The notes under the pieces were generated by a model. It searched no databases. It was given only the letters and a program-made list of their open reading frames with translations, and had not been told where the DNA came from. Of a stretch of 64,000 bases of DNA, positions 36,442 to 44,751 are shown one piece after another; the stretch's first letter is position 1, and every line of letters starts with the position of its first letter. Location of the stretch: positions 434,001-498,000 of the forward strand of contig NZ_SMDR01000001.1 of NCBI RefSeq assembly GCF_006265115.1, given 5' to 3'. Origin of the DNA: Arenimonas terrae (GTDB lineage Bacteria > Pseudomonadota > Gammaproteobacteria > Xanthomonadales > Xanthomonadaceae). The position numbers were made by a program, and so were the translations under genes.

Positions 36442-37034
36442 ACCGGCGCTGCCGGGCGGCGCAGCCGCCACCAGAGCCGGAGGCCGAGCAGCAGGGCAAG
36501 CACGGCCGCGTAGATCAGCGGTTCGCGCAGGTCCGACTTCACCAGCCACAGGTAATGCAGCACGGCCAGCACGCCGGCGACGTAGACCAGCCGGTGCAGC
36601 TGGCCCCAGCGCCGTCCCAGGCGGCGGATCCAGCCGCGGGTGGACGTCAGCGCCAGCGGCAACAGCAGCAACCAGGCGCTGAAGCCGACCGTGATGTAGG
36701 GCCGCTTGGCGATGTCCTCGAAGATCTGCGTCCAGAAGCCGCCCAGATCCAGCACCAGGTAGATCGACAGGTGCAGGCAGGCATAGAAGAAGGCGTACAG
36801 CCCGACCAGGCGCCGGAACCGGATCGGCCAGGGCTGGCCCAGCAGTCGCCGCAGCGGCGTCATCGCCAGGCTCAGCAGCAGCAGGCCCAGGGCCCAGTCG
36901 CCGGTGCCGTGGGTTAGCGCCGCGACGGGGTCGGCTCCCAGGCTGTCGTTGACGGCGCCCCGCACCAGCGCAGCGAGTGGCCACAGCGCCAGCACGTGCG
37001 CGGCCGCCTTCAGCCCGACCCAGCGCCAGTCCAC
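36417..37034 (-). CDS. msrQ: Protein-methionine-sulfoxide reductase haem-binding subunit MsrQ
   Basis: This 205-residue inner-membrane b-type cytochrome passes electrons from the quinone pool to MsrP. It has about six hydrophobic helices with the conserved haem His positions in FFYACLHLSIYLVL and GQLHRLVYVAGVLAVLHYLW. RPYITVGFSAWLLLLPLALT is typical of YedZ. The start is a GTG (MDWRWVGLK), 8 bp beyond the msrP stop; no ATG is well placed. Order msrP-msrQ is the standard operon. The 3' end overlaps the FHA gene. Confidence 0.92.
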   Translation of the reverse strand: MDWRWVGLKAAAHVLALWPLAALVRGAVNDSLGADPVAALTHGTGDWALGLLLLSLAMTPLRRLLGQPWPIRFRRLVGLYAFFYACLHLSIYLVLDLGGFWTQIFEDIAKRPYITVGFSAWLLLLPLALTSTRGWIRRLGRRWGQLHRLVYVAGVLAVLHYLWLVKSDLREPLIYAAVLALLLGLRLWWRLRRPAAPVQPPMRGA

Positions 37035-37042
37035 CCGCCCGC

Positions 37043-38017
37043 CTAGAACCACTTGCGCAGGTCCATGCCGGAGTAGAGCGAGGCCACCTGGGCCGCGTAG
37101 CCGTTGAAGGGCAGGGTGGCGATGCGTTCGGCGAAGAGCTTGCTGGCGCTGCCGGCGATGCGCCGTTCGCTGCGCTGGCTCCAGCGCGGGTGGTCCACGT
37201 CGGGGTTCACGTTGGAATAGAAGCCGTATTCCGAGGGCTGCGCCTGGTTCCAGCTGGTGACCGGCATCTGTTCGGTGAAGTCGATGCGCACGATCGACTT
37301 GATCGACTTGAAGCCGTATTTCCAGGGCACCACCAGCCGCAGCGGCGCGCCGTTCTGGTTCGGCAGCGGCTTGCCGTAAAGGCCCGTTGCGAGCAGGGTC
37401 AGCGGATGCATGGCCTCGTCGATGCGCAGGCCTTCCCGGTAGGGCCACTCCAGCGCCGGGTAGCGCAGGCCCGGCATCTGTTCGGGGTCGGCCAGGGTGG
37501 TGAAGGCCACGTACTTGGCGCGCGACGTCGGCTTGAAGCGCTTGAGCAGGTCGCCCAGGGGTACCCCCTGCCAGGGGATGACCATGGACCAGCCTTCGAC
37601 GCAGCGCAGCCGGTAGATGCGGTCCTGCGCCACCTGCGGCTTGAGGAAATCCTCGAGCGGGAAGGTGCCGGTCAGTTCCGCCTCGCCGCCGACGACGACC
37701 GACCAGGGCGCGGGGCGGAGGCTGTGGGCGTACTTGGCCGGGTCGGCCTTGCCGGTGCCGAACTCATAGAAGTTGTTGTAGCTGGTGACGTCCTGTTCCC
37801 GCGTGAGTTCGTCGCCGGCGCGGAAGCCGTCGCCGCTGTCGCCGGTCGGCGCGGTCGCCGCCGCGGCCGGCGCGCCGCCCTCGCCGGCATCGGCACAGCC
37901 GGCCAGGGCCAGCAGCGGGCTGGCCAGTCCCAGTCCCATCAGCTGGCGGCGGGCGCGGTAGACCGCCTCGGGGGTGATCTGTGAAGAGGGGATGGCGGGG
38001 TCTGTGCGGTCGGTCAC
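37043..38017 (-). CDS. msrP: Protein-methionine-sulfoxide reductase catalytic subunit MsrP
   Basis: This 324-residue periplasmic molybdoenzyme repairs oxidised methionines in envelope proteins. The Mo-pterin ligand is Cys139 ([11 protein letters not shown]). Other family segments are [36 protein letters not shown] and [13 protein letters not shown]. The N terminus has twin arginines ([10 protein letters not shown], Arg23-Arg24) for Tat export and, directly after, LALAGC, a lipobox-like sequence with Cys41. That could make this MsrP a Tat-exported lipoprotein. An Ala/Gly/Asp-rich linker follows. The start is a GTG. It forms an operon with msrQ. Confidence 0.94.
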   Translation of the reverse strand: MTDRTDPAIPSSQITPEAVYRARRQLMGLGLASPLLALAGCADAGEGGAPAAAATAPTGDSGDGFRAGDELTREQDVTSYNNFYEFGTGKADPAKYAHSLRPAPWSVVVGGEAELTGTFPLEDFLKPQVAQDRIYRLRCVEGWSMVIPWQGVPLGDLLKRFKPTSRAKYVAFTTLADPEQMPGLRYPALEWPYREGLRIDEAMHPLTLLATGLYGKPLPNQNGAPLRLVVPWKYGFKSIKSIVRIDFTEQMPVTSWNQAQPSEYGFYSNVNPDVDHPRWSQRSERRIAGSASKLFAERIATLPFNGYAAQVASLYSGMDLRKWF

Positions 38018-38057
38018 GGGCGGGCTCCGGGGTCCCTTGCGGGGGGGATTCGATGGC

Positions 38058-38063
38058 TATACT
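38058..38063 (+). promoter_or_regulatory. Putative -10 box for the PAS-GGDEF-EAL gene
   Basis: TATACT lies 28 bases before the start codon. A poor -35 candidate (TTGCGG) sits 15 bases upstream of it, in the gap after the divergent msrP start. Confidence 0.35.
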
Positions 38064-38091
38064 CGGCCAGAGTGAGCCAGGGGGAAAAAGG

Positions 38092-41000
38092 ATGCGCCTG
38101 GTCGAGGCGTTCGAAGCTTCGGAAAGCGTCGTGGCCGTCCTGCGGGTCGGCGATGGCGTGTTCCTGGGCGTGAACGCCGCCTTCGAGCGTAGCACCGGCT
38201 ACCGTCGCGACCAGGTGATCGGCCGCATCCCGGTGGAGATCGGCCTGTGGCCAGACCCGGAGTTCCGCGCCCGCATCTGGAGCGTGCTGCGCGCCGAACG
38301 GCGGGTCGCGGAAATGCCGATGCGCCTGGCCTGCGCCGACGGGCGCGTGCGCCCGGGTCACCTGAGCGTCGAGTTCGCCCTCGACCAGGGCGAGACGGTC
38401 GTCTTCTGCCTGCTGCATTTCCTGCCGGATCAGGTCGTGGTGCCGGACCCCGAACCCGACCATGCGCTCTACCGTTCGCTGTATCTCGCCGCCTCCGAGG
38501 GCATCTACCGCAGCCTGCCCGGCGGTGGCTTCCTCGACGTCAACCCGGCCCTCGCGCGGATCTTCGGTTACGACACGCCGCAGCAACTGCTGCTGGAGCT
38601 CTCGCGCGACGCCAGCCGCGTCTATGTCGATCCGGATCAGGCCGCGCGACTTCACCAGCGCCTGCGGGCCGGTGGTCGCCTGGAGCGCGAGCGCGCCCAG
38701 ATCCGGCGTCGCGACGGCAGCATCATCTGGATCAGCGAGAACGCCCGCGCTATCCGCGACGAGCGCGGCGAGGTGCTGTTCTTCGAGGGATCGCTGGTCG
38801 ACATCACCGCCCAGGTCGAAGCGGAACAGGCGCTGCGCCAGTCGCAGGCCCTCTACCAGGTGCTGGTCGAGAACAGCCGCGACGGCGTTTTCCTGATCCA
38901 GCACGGCCGGGTGCTGTTCGCCAACGAGGCGATGGCCCGCATCCTGGGCTACGAGCCCGGCGAGGTCACCGGCATGGAGTACATGCGCCTGGTGGACGAA
39001 AAGGACCGCGCCGCGCAGGCCGGGCGCCGCGCCGAACGCGAGGCCGGCTCCCGCGAGCCGCAGGTCTACGAGATCCACCTGCGCCGCAAGGATGGGCGCC
39101 GCATCCTTTGCGAAGTCCGCGCCGACGCCGTCCAGTACCAGGACGATGTCGCCTCGACCGGCACCCTGCGCGACGTCACCGAGGAGCGCCAGCGCCAGCG
39201 CGCGATCGCCGAGGCCGAGCAGCGCTACCGCGAGCTGTTCGAACATTCGCCGGCCGGGCTGTTCCGCACCGGCCTGGACGGGCAGATCATGGAAGTGAAC
39301 CGGGTGCTGGCCGGCATCCTGGGCTACGACAGCGTCGACCAGCTCAAGGCCGAGGTCGCCGACATGATGGACCTGTACGCCGAACCGGGCGAGCGCCGCC
39401 TGCTGGTCGAGCGTGCGCTGCGCGAGGGCTCCTTCAGCCACTACGAGACCCGGGTCCGCACCCGCGGCGGGCGCCTGAAATGGGTCAGCGCCAGCGTGCT
39501 GCTTATCCGCGACGAGCACGGGCAGCCGGCCCACTTCACCGGCTCGGTGCTCGACATCGACGAGCGCCACGAGATGCAGCTGGCGCTGCAACGTTCCGAG
39601 AACAAGTACCGCGCCCTGGTCGAACACAGCCAGGTCGGCGTGTTCGTGATGCGCGGAGACCATTACACCTATGCCAACCGGGCGTTCGCGCACCTGCTGG
39701 GTTACGGGGAGTCGGAGCTGGAGGGGCGCGACTACCGCGAGATCATGGCACCCGAAGCCATTCCGCAGTCCGAGCAGCGCGACCGCCAGCGCCAGGCCGG
39801 CGAGCCGGTCCCGTCCGATTTCGGTACCTGCCTGCTGCACCGCGACGGCCGCCGCATCTATGTGCGCGTCAGCATCGGGCCGATGCGGCTGGACGGCGTC
39901 GAGCACCTCACCGGCACCGTGCTCGACATCACCCGGCAGCGCGAGGCCGAAGAGCGCCTGCGCTTCCACGCCACCCACGACCCGCTGACCGGCCTGCCCA
40001 ACCGCATGCTGTTCAACCAGAAGCTGGCCGAGGCCATGCTGCAGTCGGCGCAGGCCTCGGACCGGCGTCGTCGGCATTACGCGGTGCTGTTCCTGGACCT
40101 GGACGGCTTCAAGTGGGTCAACGACAGCCTCGGCCACGGCGCCGGCGACCGGCTGCTGGTCGAGATCGCCCGCCGGCTCGAGGACAACCTGCTGCGCGAC
40201 GTGCTGATCGCCCGCTACGGCGGCGACGAGTTCACCCTGCTGCCGGACGGCGACTGCGGCCACGACCGCGCGGTGGAGATCGCGCGGCGGGTGCTGAAGC
40301 TGTTCGAGCAGCCCTTCGAGCTCGGTGGCCAGCAGGTGTTCTCGTCGGCCAGCCTGGGCATCGTGATCGGCTCGCGCGAATACGAGTCGCCCGACCAGGT
40401 GCTGCGCGACGCCGACACCGCGATGTACCGGGCCAAGGCCGCCGGCAAGTCGGGCTTCGTGATCTTCGACGAGGCCATGCATCAGGAGGCGCTGAGCCGC
40501 CTTCAGCTGGAGACCGACTTCCGCCTGGCCTTCGAGCGCTCCGAATTCCGCCTGCACTACCAGCCGATCATGGAGCTGGCCACCGGCCGCCTGGTCGGCG
40601 CCGAGGCCCTGGTGCGCTGGCGGCACCCGCTGCGCGGCCTGCTGCCGCCCGGCGATTTCCTGGCGGTGGCGGAGGAAACCGGCCTGATCGTCGAAATGGA
40701 TGCCTGGGCCCTGCGCGAGGCCTGCCGGCAGCTCGCCGCCTGGCGCGACGCCTATCCGGAGTTCGCCGGACTGAGCATGAACGTCAATGTCGACGAGCGG
40801 CAGATGGTGTCGGCCGAGATCGTCGAGGAAGTCTTCAGCCTGCTGCAGCGGCACCGCCTGCCGCCGGCCAGCCTGCGCCTGGAGGTGACCGAGACCGCGT
40901 TCCGCGCGGGCAGGGGGCAGGCCGAACAGCGCCTGCTGTCGCTCAAGGCGCTGGGCGTGGGCCTGGTGGTGGACGATTTCGGCACCGGCTACTCCTCGCT

Positions 41001-41283
41001 CGAGTCCTTCGCGGCCTCGCCCTTCGATGCGCTGAAGATGGACCAGCTGTTCATCCGCGACATCGAGACCAACCCGCGGCACCGCGCCATCGTGCGCACC
41101 ATCACCGGTTTCGCCGAGGACCTGGGCCTGGCGCTGACCGCCGAGGGCATCGAAACCGAGGGCCAGCTCGCGCTGCTCAAGTCGGTGGGCTGCCAATACG
41201 GGCAGGGGTATCTGTTCGCGCGCGCGCTGCCGCCGGACGAGTTCGAGCAAATGCTCTTGGCAGGTTCGCGCATCGTCGGCTGA
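38092..41283 (+). CDS. Multi-PAS GGDEF-EAL cyclic-di-GMP regulator
   Basis: This 1063-residue cytosolic signalling protein has about five PAS-type sensor domains in a row (roughly 5-115, 125-245, 250-375, 378-500, 503-622), each ending in a DIT/DVT-type junction. A diguanylate cyclase domain (about 629-790) carries an intact YGGDEF (710-714). An EAL phosphodiesterase domain (about 805-1055) carries EALVRW (838-843), NVNVDERQM, DDFGTGYSSL, KMDQLFI and TAEGIETEG. Both catalytic sites look complete, so it could make or break c-di-GMP. The RxxD inhibitory site before GGDEF is absent. I see no membrane helices. The start is the ATG beginning MRLVEAFEAS; another ATG lies 39 bases upstream. Confidence 0.93.
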   Translation: MRLVEAFEASESVVAVLRVGDGVFLGVNAAFERSTGYRRDQVIGRIPVEIGLWPDPEFRARIWSVLRAERRVAEMPMRLACADGRVRPGHLSVEFALDQGETVVFCLLHFLPDQVVVPDPEPDHALYRSLYLAASEGIYRSLPGGGFLDVNPALARIFGYDTPQQLLLELSRDASRVYVDPDQAARLHQRLRAGGRLERERAQIRRRDGSIIWISENARAIRDERGEVLFFEGSLVDITAQVEAEQALRQSQALYQVLVENSRDGVFLIQHGRVLFANEAMARILGYEPGEVTGMEYMRLVDEKDRAAQAGRRAEREAGSREPQVYEIHLRRKDGRRILCEVRADAVQYQDDVASTGTLRDVTEERQRQRAIAEAEQRYRELFEHSPAGLFRTGLDGQIMEVNRVLAGILGYDSVDQLKAEVADMMDLYAEPGERRLLVERALREGSFSHYETRVRTRGGRLKWVSASVLLIRDEHGQPAHFTGSVLDIDERHEMQLALQRSENKYRALVEHSQVGVFVMRGDHYTYANRAFAHLLGYGESELEGRDYREIMAPEAIPQSEQRDRQRQAGEPVPSDFGTCLLHRDGRRIYVRVSIGPMRLDGVEHLTGTVLDITRQREAEERLRFHATHDPLTGLPNRMLFNQKLAEAMLQSAQASDRRRRHYAVLFLDLDGFKWVNDSLGHGAGDRLLVEIARRLEDNLLRDVLIARYGGDEFTLLPDGDCGHDRAVEIARRVLKLFEQPFELGGQQVFSSASLGIVIGSREYESPDQVLRDADTAMYRAKAAGKSGFVIFDEAMHQEALSRLQLETDFRLAFERSEFRLHYQPIMELATGRLVGAEALVRWRHPLRGLLPPGDFLAVAEETGLIVEMDAWALREACRQLAAWRDAYPEFAGLSMNVNVDERQMVSAEIVEEVFSLLQRHRLPPASLRLEVTETAFRAGRGQAEQRLLSLKALGVGLVVDDFGTGYSSLESFAASPFDALKMDQLFIRDIETNPRHRAIVRTITGFAEDLGLALTAEGIETEGQLALLKSVGCQYGQGYLFARALPPDEFEQMLLAGSRIVG

Positions 41284-41348
41284 GCAACTTCCGAGGCGCG
41301 GTTCCGCCGTGCTAGCCTGCCAACGCGCACTTCCCCCGAGGTTTTCCG

Positions 41349-42434
41349 ATGTCGCGAGCCTTCAATTTCAGCGCCGGCCCGGCCGCGCTGCCCGAGCCCG
41401 TTTTGCGCCAGGTCCAGGCCGAACTGCTGGAGTGGCAGGGTGAACGCGCCTCGGTGATGGAGGTCAGCCACCGCGGCCAGGCCTTCGTCGACTGCGCCGC
41501 CGCCGCCGAGCGCGACCTGCGCGAGCTGATGGCCATTCCCGACGACTACCACGTGCTGTTCCTGCAGGGCGGCGCGACCACGCTGTCGGCCCTGCTGGCG
41601 CTGAACCTGGCCGGCCCGCAGCAGACCGCCGACTTCGTGCTGACCGGCCACTGGGGCGAAAAGGCGCTGGAGAACACCCGGCCCTCGATGAAGGTGCACG
41701 TCGCCGCCAGCGGCAAGGACGGCAATTACACGTCCATCCCCGACCGCGCCGGCTGGCAGCTCACCCCGGGCGCGGCCTTCGTGCACTACACGCCGAACGA
41801 GACCATCCATGGCGTCGAATTCCACGACATCCCGGACGTCGGCGGCGTGCCGCTGGTGGCCGACATCTCCTCCAACTTCCTGTCCCGCCCGCTGGACGTG
41901 AGCCGCTTCGGCGTGCTCTACGGCGGCGCCCAGAAGAATCTCGGTCCTTCGGGCCTGGCCATCGCCATCGTGCGCAAGGACCTGCTGGGCAAACACGGCC
42001 GCGACCTGCCGCCGATCTTCGAGCTGCAGAACCAGGCCAAGAACGATTCGATGTTCAACACGCCGCCGACCTTCGCCTGGTACGTGCTGGGCCTGGTGCT
42101 GCGCTGGCTCAAGGCGGAAGGCGGTGCCGCCGCGATCGGTGCCCGCAACGCCCGCAAGGCGGCAAACCTGTACGCGGCCATCGACGGCTCGGGCGGGTAT
42201 TACCGCAACGCCGTGGCGCCGGCCGCGCGTTCGCAGATGAACGTTCCTTTCTTCCTGCCCGACGCCGCGCTCGACAAGCCCTTCCTCAAGGAAGCCGAGG
42301 CCGCCGGCCTGCTGGGCCTCAAGGGCCACCGCGCCGTCGGCGGCATGCGCGCGTCGATCTACAACGCCATGCCCGAGGTCGGCGTGCAGGCCCTGGTCGA
42401 TTTCATGGCGGATTTCGCCCGGCGGAACGGCTGA
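41349..42434 (+). CDS. serC: Phosphoserine aminotransferase
   Basis: This 361-residue PLP enzyme of serine and vitamin B6 synthesis uses 3-phosphohydroxypyruvate and glutamate. It begins with the canonical FNFSAGPAALPEPVL. The PLP Lys is Lys196 in YGGAQKNLGPSG. The phosphate-binding residues appear in the standard VEVSHR-like (MEVSHRGQAF) and NETIHGVEF segments. Length is normal. It opens the serC-pheA-hisC-aroA-cmk-rpsA-ihfB run common to many Gammaproteobacteria; only 3 bp separate it from pheA. Confidence 0.96.
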   Translation: MSRAFNFSAGPAALPEPVLRQVQAELLEWQGERASVMEVSHRGQAFVDCAAAAERDLRELMAIPDDYHVLFLQGGATTLSALLALNLAGPQQTADFVLTGHWGEKALENTRPSMKVHVAASGKDGNYTSIPDRAGWQLTPGAAFVHYTPNETIHGVEFHDIPDVGGVPLVADISSNFLSRPLDVSRFGVLYGGAQKNLGPSGLAIAIVRKDLLGKHGRDLPPIFELQNQAKNDSMFNTPPTFAWYVLGLVLRWLKAEGGAAAIGARNARKAANLYAAIDGSGGYYRNAVAPAARSQMNVPFFLPDAALDKPFLKEAEAAGLLGLKGHRAVGGMRASIYNAMPEVGVQALVDFMADFARRNG

Positions 42435-42437
42435 ACG

Positions 42438-43628
42438 ATGGCCACGCGCAAGCCCGTTGGCGGCAAGCCCGCCGCAAGGAAGGCGGCGGCCGGGAAGCCT
42501 GCCGCCAGGAAGCCTGCCGCCAGGAAGCCCGCGGCGGCGGTTCCGGCCGCGCCGTTGGTGCTGTCGGAAGTGCGTGAGCGCATCGACGGCATCGACCGCC
42601 AGATCCAGGGCCTGATCGCCGAGCGCGCGCGCTGGGCCCAGCAGGTCGGCAAGGCCAAGGGGCCGCTGAAGGCCGCCGTCGACTATTACCGGCCCGAGCG
42701 CGAGTCGCAGGTGCTGCGCCAGGTGCTGGACCGCAACGACGGCCCGCTCAGCGACGAGGTGCTGCTGCGCCTGTTCCGGGAAATCATGTCGGCCTGCCTG
42801 GCCCAGCAGGAGCCGCTGAAGGTCGGCTTCCTGGGGCCGGAGGGCACGTTCTCGCAGCAGGCGCTGCACAAGCACTTCGGCCATTCGGCCAAGGGCCTGC
42901 CGCTGGCCAGCATCGAGGAGGTGTTCCAGGAGGTCGAGGCCGGGCATGCCGATTTCGGCGTTGTGCCGGTCGAGAACTCGGGGCAGGGCACCATCCAGTC
43001 CACGCTGGACATGTTCCTGACCTCGCCGCTGAAGATCTGCGGCGAGGTCGAGCTGGCTGTGCACCAGCACCTGCTGTCCCGCACCGGCCGGCTGGAGGAC
43101 ATCGAGCGCGTGTATTCGCACCCGATGTCCCTGGCCCAGTGCAAGGCCTGGCTGCGCCAGCACCTGCCCAAGGCCGAGAAAATCCCGGTCGCCAGCAATG
43201 CCGAGGCTGCACGACGCGCGCGCACCGCCGACGATGCCGCCGCGATCGCCGGCGAGAGCGCCGGCCACGTGTATGGCCTGAAGGTGGTCGCCGGCCCGAT
43301 CGAGGACCGCCCCGACAACACCACGCGCTTCCTGGTGCTGGGCCGCGAGCTGTTCTCGCCCAGCGGCCACGACCGCACATCGCTGCTGGTCTACGTGCGC
43401 GACCAGCCTGGCGCGCTCTACAACGTGCTCAGCCCGTTCGCCCGGCACGGCGTCAGCATGAACCGCATCGAATCCCGGCCCTCGCACACGGGCCGCTGGC
43501 AGTACGCCTTCTTCATCGACGTCAGCGGCCACGTGCAGGACGCTCCCGTGGCGCGCGCACTGTCCGAACTGGGTGACTACGCCGCCGACGTGAAGGTGCT
43601 GGGTTCCTACCCGGTCGCCCTGCTCTGA
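42438..43628 (+). CDS. pheA: Bifunctional chorismate mutase/prephenate dehydratase (P-protein)
   Basis: This 396-residue enzyme takes chorismate to phenylpyruvate for phenylalanine synthesis. After an unusual basic tail (1-38, Lys/Arg-Pro-Ala-Ala repeats), the AroQ chorismate mutase helices run about 40-125 (EVRERIDGIDRQIQGLIAER). Prephenate dehydratase is about 130-305 (VGFLGPEGTFSQQAL; VPVENSGQGTIQSTLD; TTRFLVL). A C-terminal ACT domain for Phe feedback has ESRPSHTGRWQYAFFID. The tail resembles the C-terminal tails of histone-H1-like proteins and phasins and is not part of the usual P-protein. The start ATG is 3 bp after serC, so the tail is translated unless a non-ATG start further in is used. 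Confidence 0.95.
   Translation: MATRKPVGGKPAARKAAAGKPAARKPAARKPAAAVPAAPLVLSEVRERIDGIDRQIQGLIAERARWAQQVGKAKGPLKAAVDYYRPERESQVLRQVLDRNDGPLSDEVLLRLFREIMSACLAQQEPLKVGFLGPEGTFSQQALHKHFGHSAKGLPLASIEEVFQEVEAGHADFGVVPVENSGQGTIQSTLDMFLTSPLKICGEVELAVHQHLLSRTGRLEDIERVYSHPMSLAQCKAWLRQHLPKAEKIPVASNAEAARRARTADDAAAIAGESAGHVYGLKVVAGPIEDRPDNTTRFLVLGRELFSPSGHDRTSLLVYVRDQPGALYNVLSPFARHGVSMNRIESRPSHTGRWQYAFFIDVSGHVQDAPVARALSELGDYAADVKVLGSYPVALL
42495..42524 (+). repeat. Tandem 15-bp repeat in the pheA 5' end
   Basis: Two perfect copies of AAGCCTGCCGCCAGG, encoding Lys-Pro-Ala-Ala-Arg, lie side by side. Imperfect copies flank them on both sides. Confidence 0.9.
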
Positions 43629-43629
43629 C

Positions 43630-44751
43630 ATGGACGAGCAGGCCTTCGCCGCGCTGGCGCAGCCGGGCATCCGCGGCCTGCGGGCCTACGATCCCGGCCT
43701 GGACTTGGTGGCGCTGCGCCGGGCTGCCGGCGCCGGTGGCCTGGTCGAGCTGGGTTCGAACGAAAACGGCCTCGGGCCCAGTCCGGCCGCGCGCGCGGCG
43801 CTGATCGCCTGCCTCGACAGCCTGCACCGCTATCCGGATCCGCTGGGCGGTGACCTCAAGCGCGCCCTGGCCGCGCACCATGGGCTGGGCGTCGAGCGCT
43901 TCCTGCTCGGCAACGGCTCGCACGAGCTGCTGATGATGCTGGCCCAGGTGTTCGCGGGGCCGGGGCTGGAGGTGCTGGCTTCGCGCTACGGGTTCGCGGT
44001 ATACGCGCTGGCTGCCCAGGCGGCGGGGGCGACGCTGCGGCTCGCCGAGCCGAACCCGGCCGGGCATGCAATGCCGCGGGGCCACGACCTGGTGGCGCTG
44101 GCCGCGGCGGTCGGCCCGGCAACGCGCCTGGTCTACCTGGCGAATCCCAACAACCCCACCGGCACCTGGTTCCCCACCGCCGACCTGGCCGCCTTCCTGG
44201 CGCGGATTCCGGCCGACGTGCTGGTCGTCGTGGACGAGGCCTACCTGGAATACGTCACCGATCCGTACCTGGTGTCGGCGGCTGGCCTGCTGGACCGGCA
44301 TCCGAACCTGGTGGTCACCCGCACTTTTTCGAAGGCGTACGCGCTGGCGGGACTGCGGGTGGGCTACCTGATGGCGGCACCGGGACTGGTGGCCGTGATG
44401 GAGCGGGTGCGCGAATCCTTCAACGTCAACGGGCCCGGCCTGGCGGCCTGCGAGGCCGCACTGGGCGACGCGCCGCACCTGGCCCGGGTGCGGCGCGAAA
44501 ACGCCGGCGAACGCGAGGCCCTGGCCGACGCACTGCAGGCGCGCGAGCTGGCGGTCGCGCCCTCGCAGACGAACTTCCTGCTGGTGGATTTTGGCCGCGA
44601 GGCGGGCCCGGTCGAAGCTGGCCTGGTGGCGCGCGGAGTCGTGCCGCGACCCATGGGCGGTTACGGCCTGGCGACCTGCCTGCGCCTGACCGTCGGCAGC
44701 CGGGACGAGAACCGCCGGCTGCTGCAGGCGCTGGACGAGGTGCTGGCATGA
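43630..44751 (+). CDS. hisC: Histidinol-phosphate aminotransferase (HisC2 type)
   Basis: This 373-residue class I/II PLP aminotransferase has the PLP Lys235 in RTFSKAYALAGLRVGYL, preceded by NPNNPTGTW and VVVDEAYLEY. The N-terminal substrate segment ELGSNENGLGPSP is typical of HisC. Its place between pheA and aroA is that of hisC2 copies, which may also accept aromatic amino acids (tyrosine or phenylalanine) besides histidinol phosphate. Which substrate dominates cannot be told here. It starts one base after the pheA stop and overlaps aroA (ATGA). Confidence 0.93.
   Translation: MDEQAFAALAQPGIRGLRAYDPGLDLVALRRAAGAGGLVELGSNENGLGPSPAARAALIACLDSLHRYPDPLGGDLKRALAAHHGLGVERFLLGNGSHELLMMLAQVFAGPGLEVLASRYGFAVYALAAQAAGATLRLAEPNPAGHAMPRGHDLVALAAAVGPATRLVYLANPNNPTGTWFPTADLAAFLARIPADVLVVVDEAYLEYVTDPYLVSAAGLLDRHPNLVVTRTFSKAYALAGLRVGYLMAAPGLVAVMERVRESFNVNGPGLAACEAALGDAPHLARVRRENAGEREALADALQARELAVAPSQTNFLLVDFGREAGPVEAGLVARGVVPRPMGGYGLATCLRLTVGSRDENRRLLQALDEVLA

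Noticed and set aside
38014-41250. 1078-codon minus-strand open frame opposite the PAS-GGDEF-EAL gene
   Set aside because: Antisense shadow; the plus strand encodes unmistakable signalling domains over the same interval.
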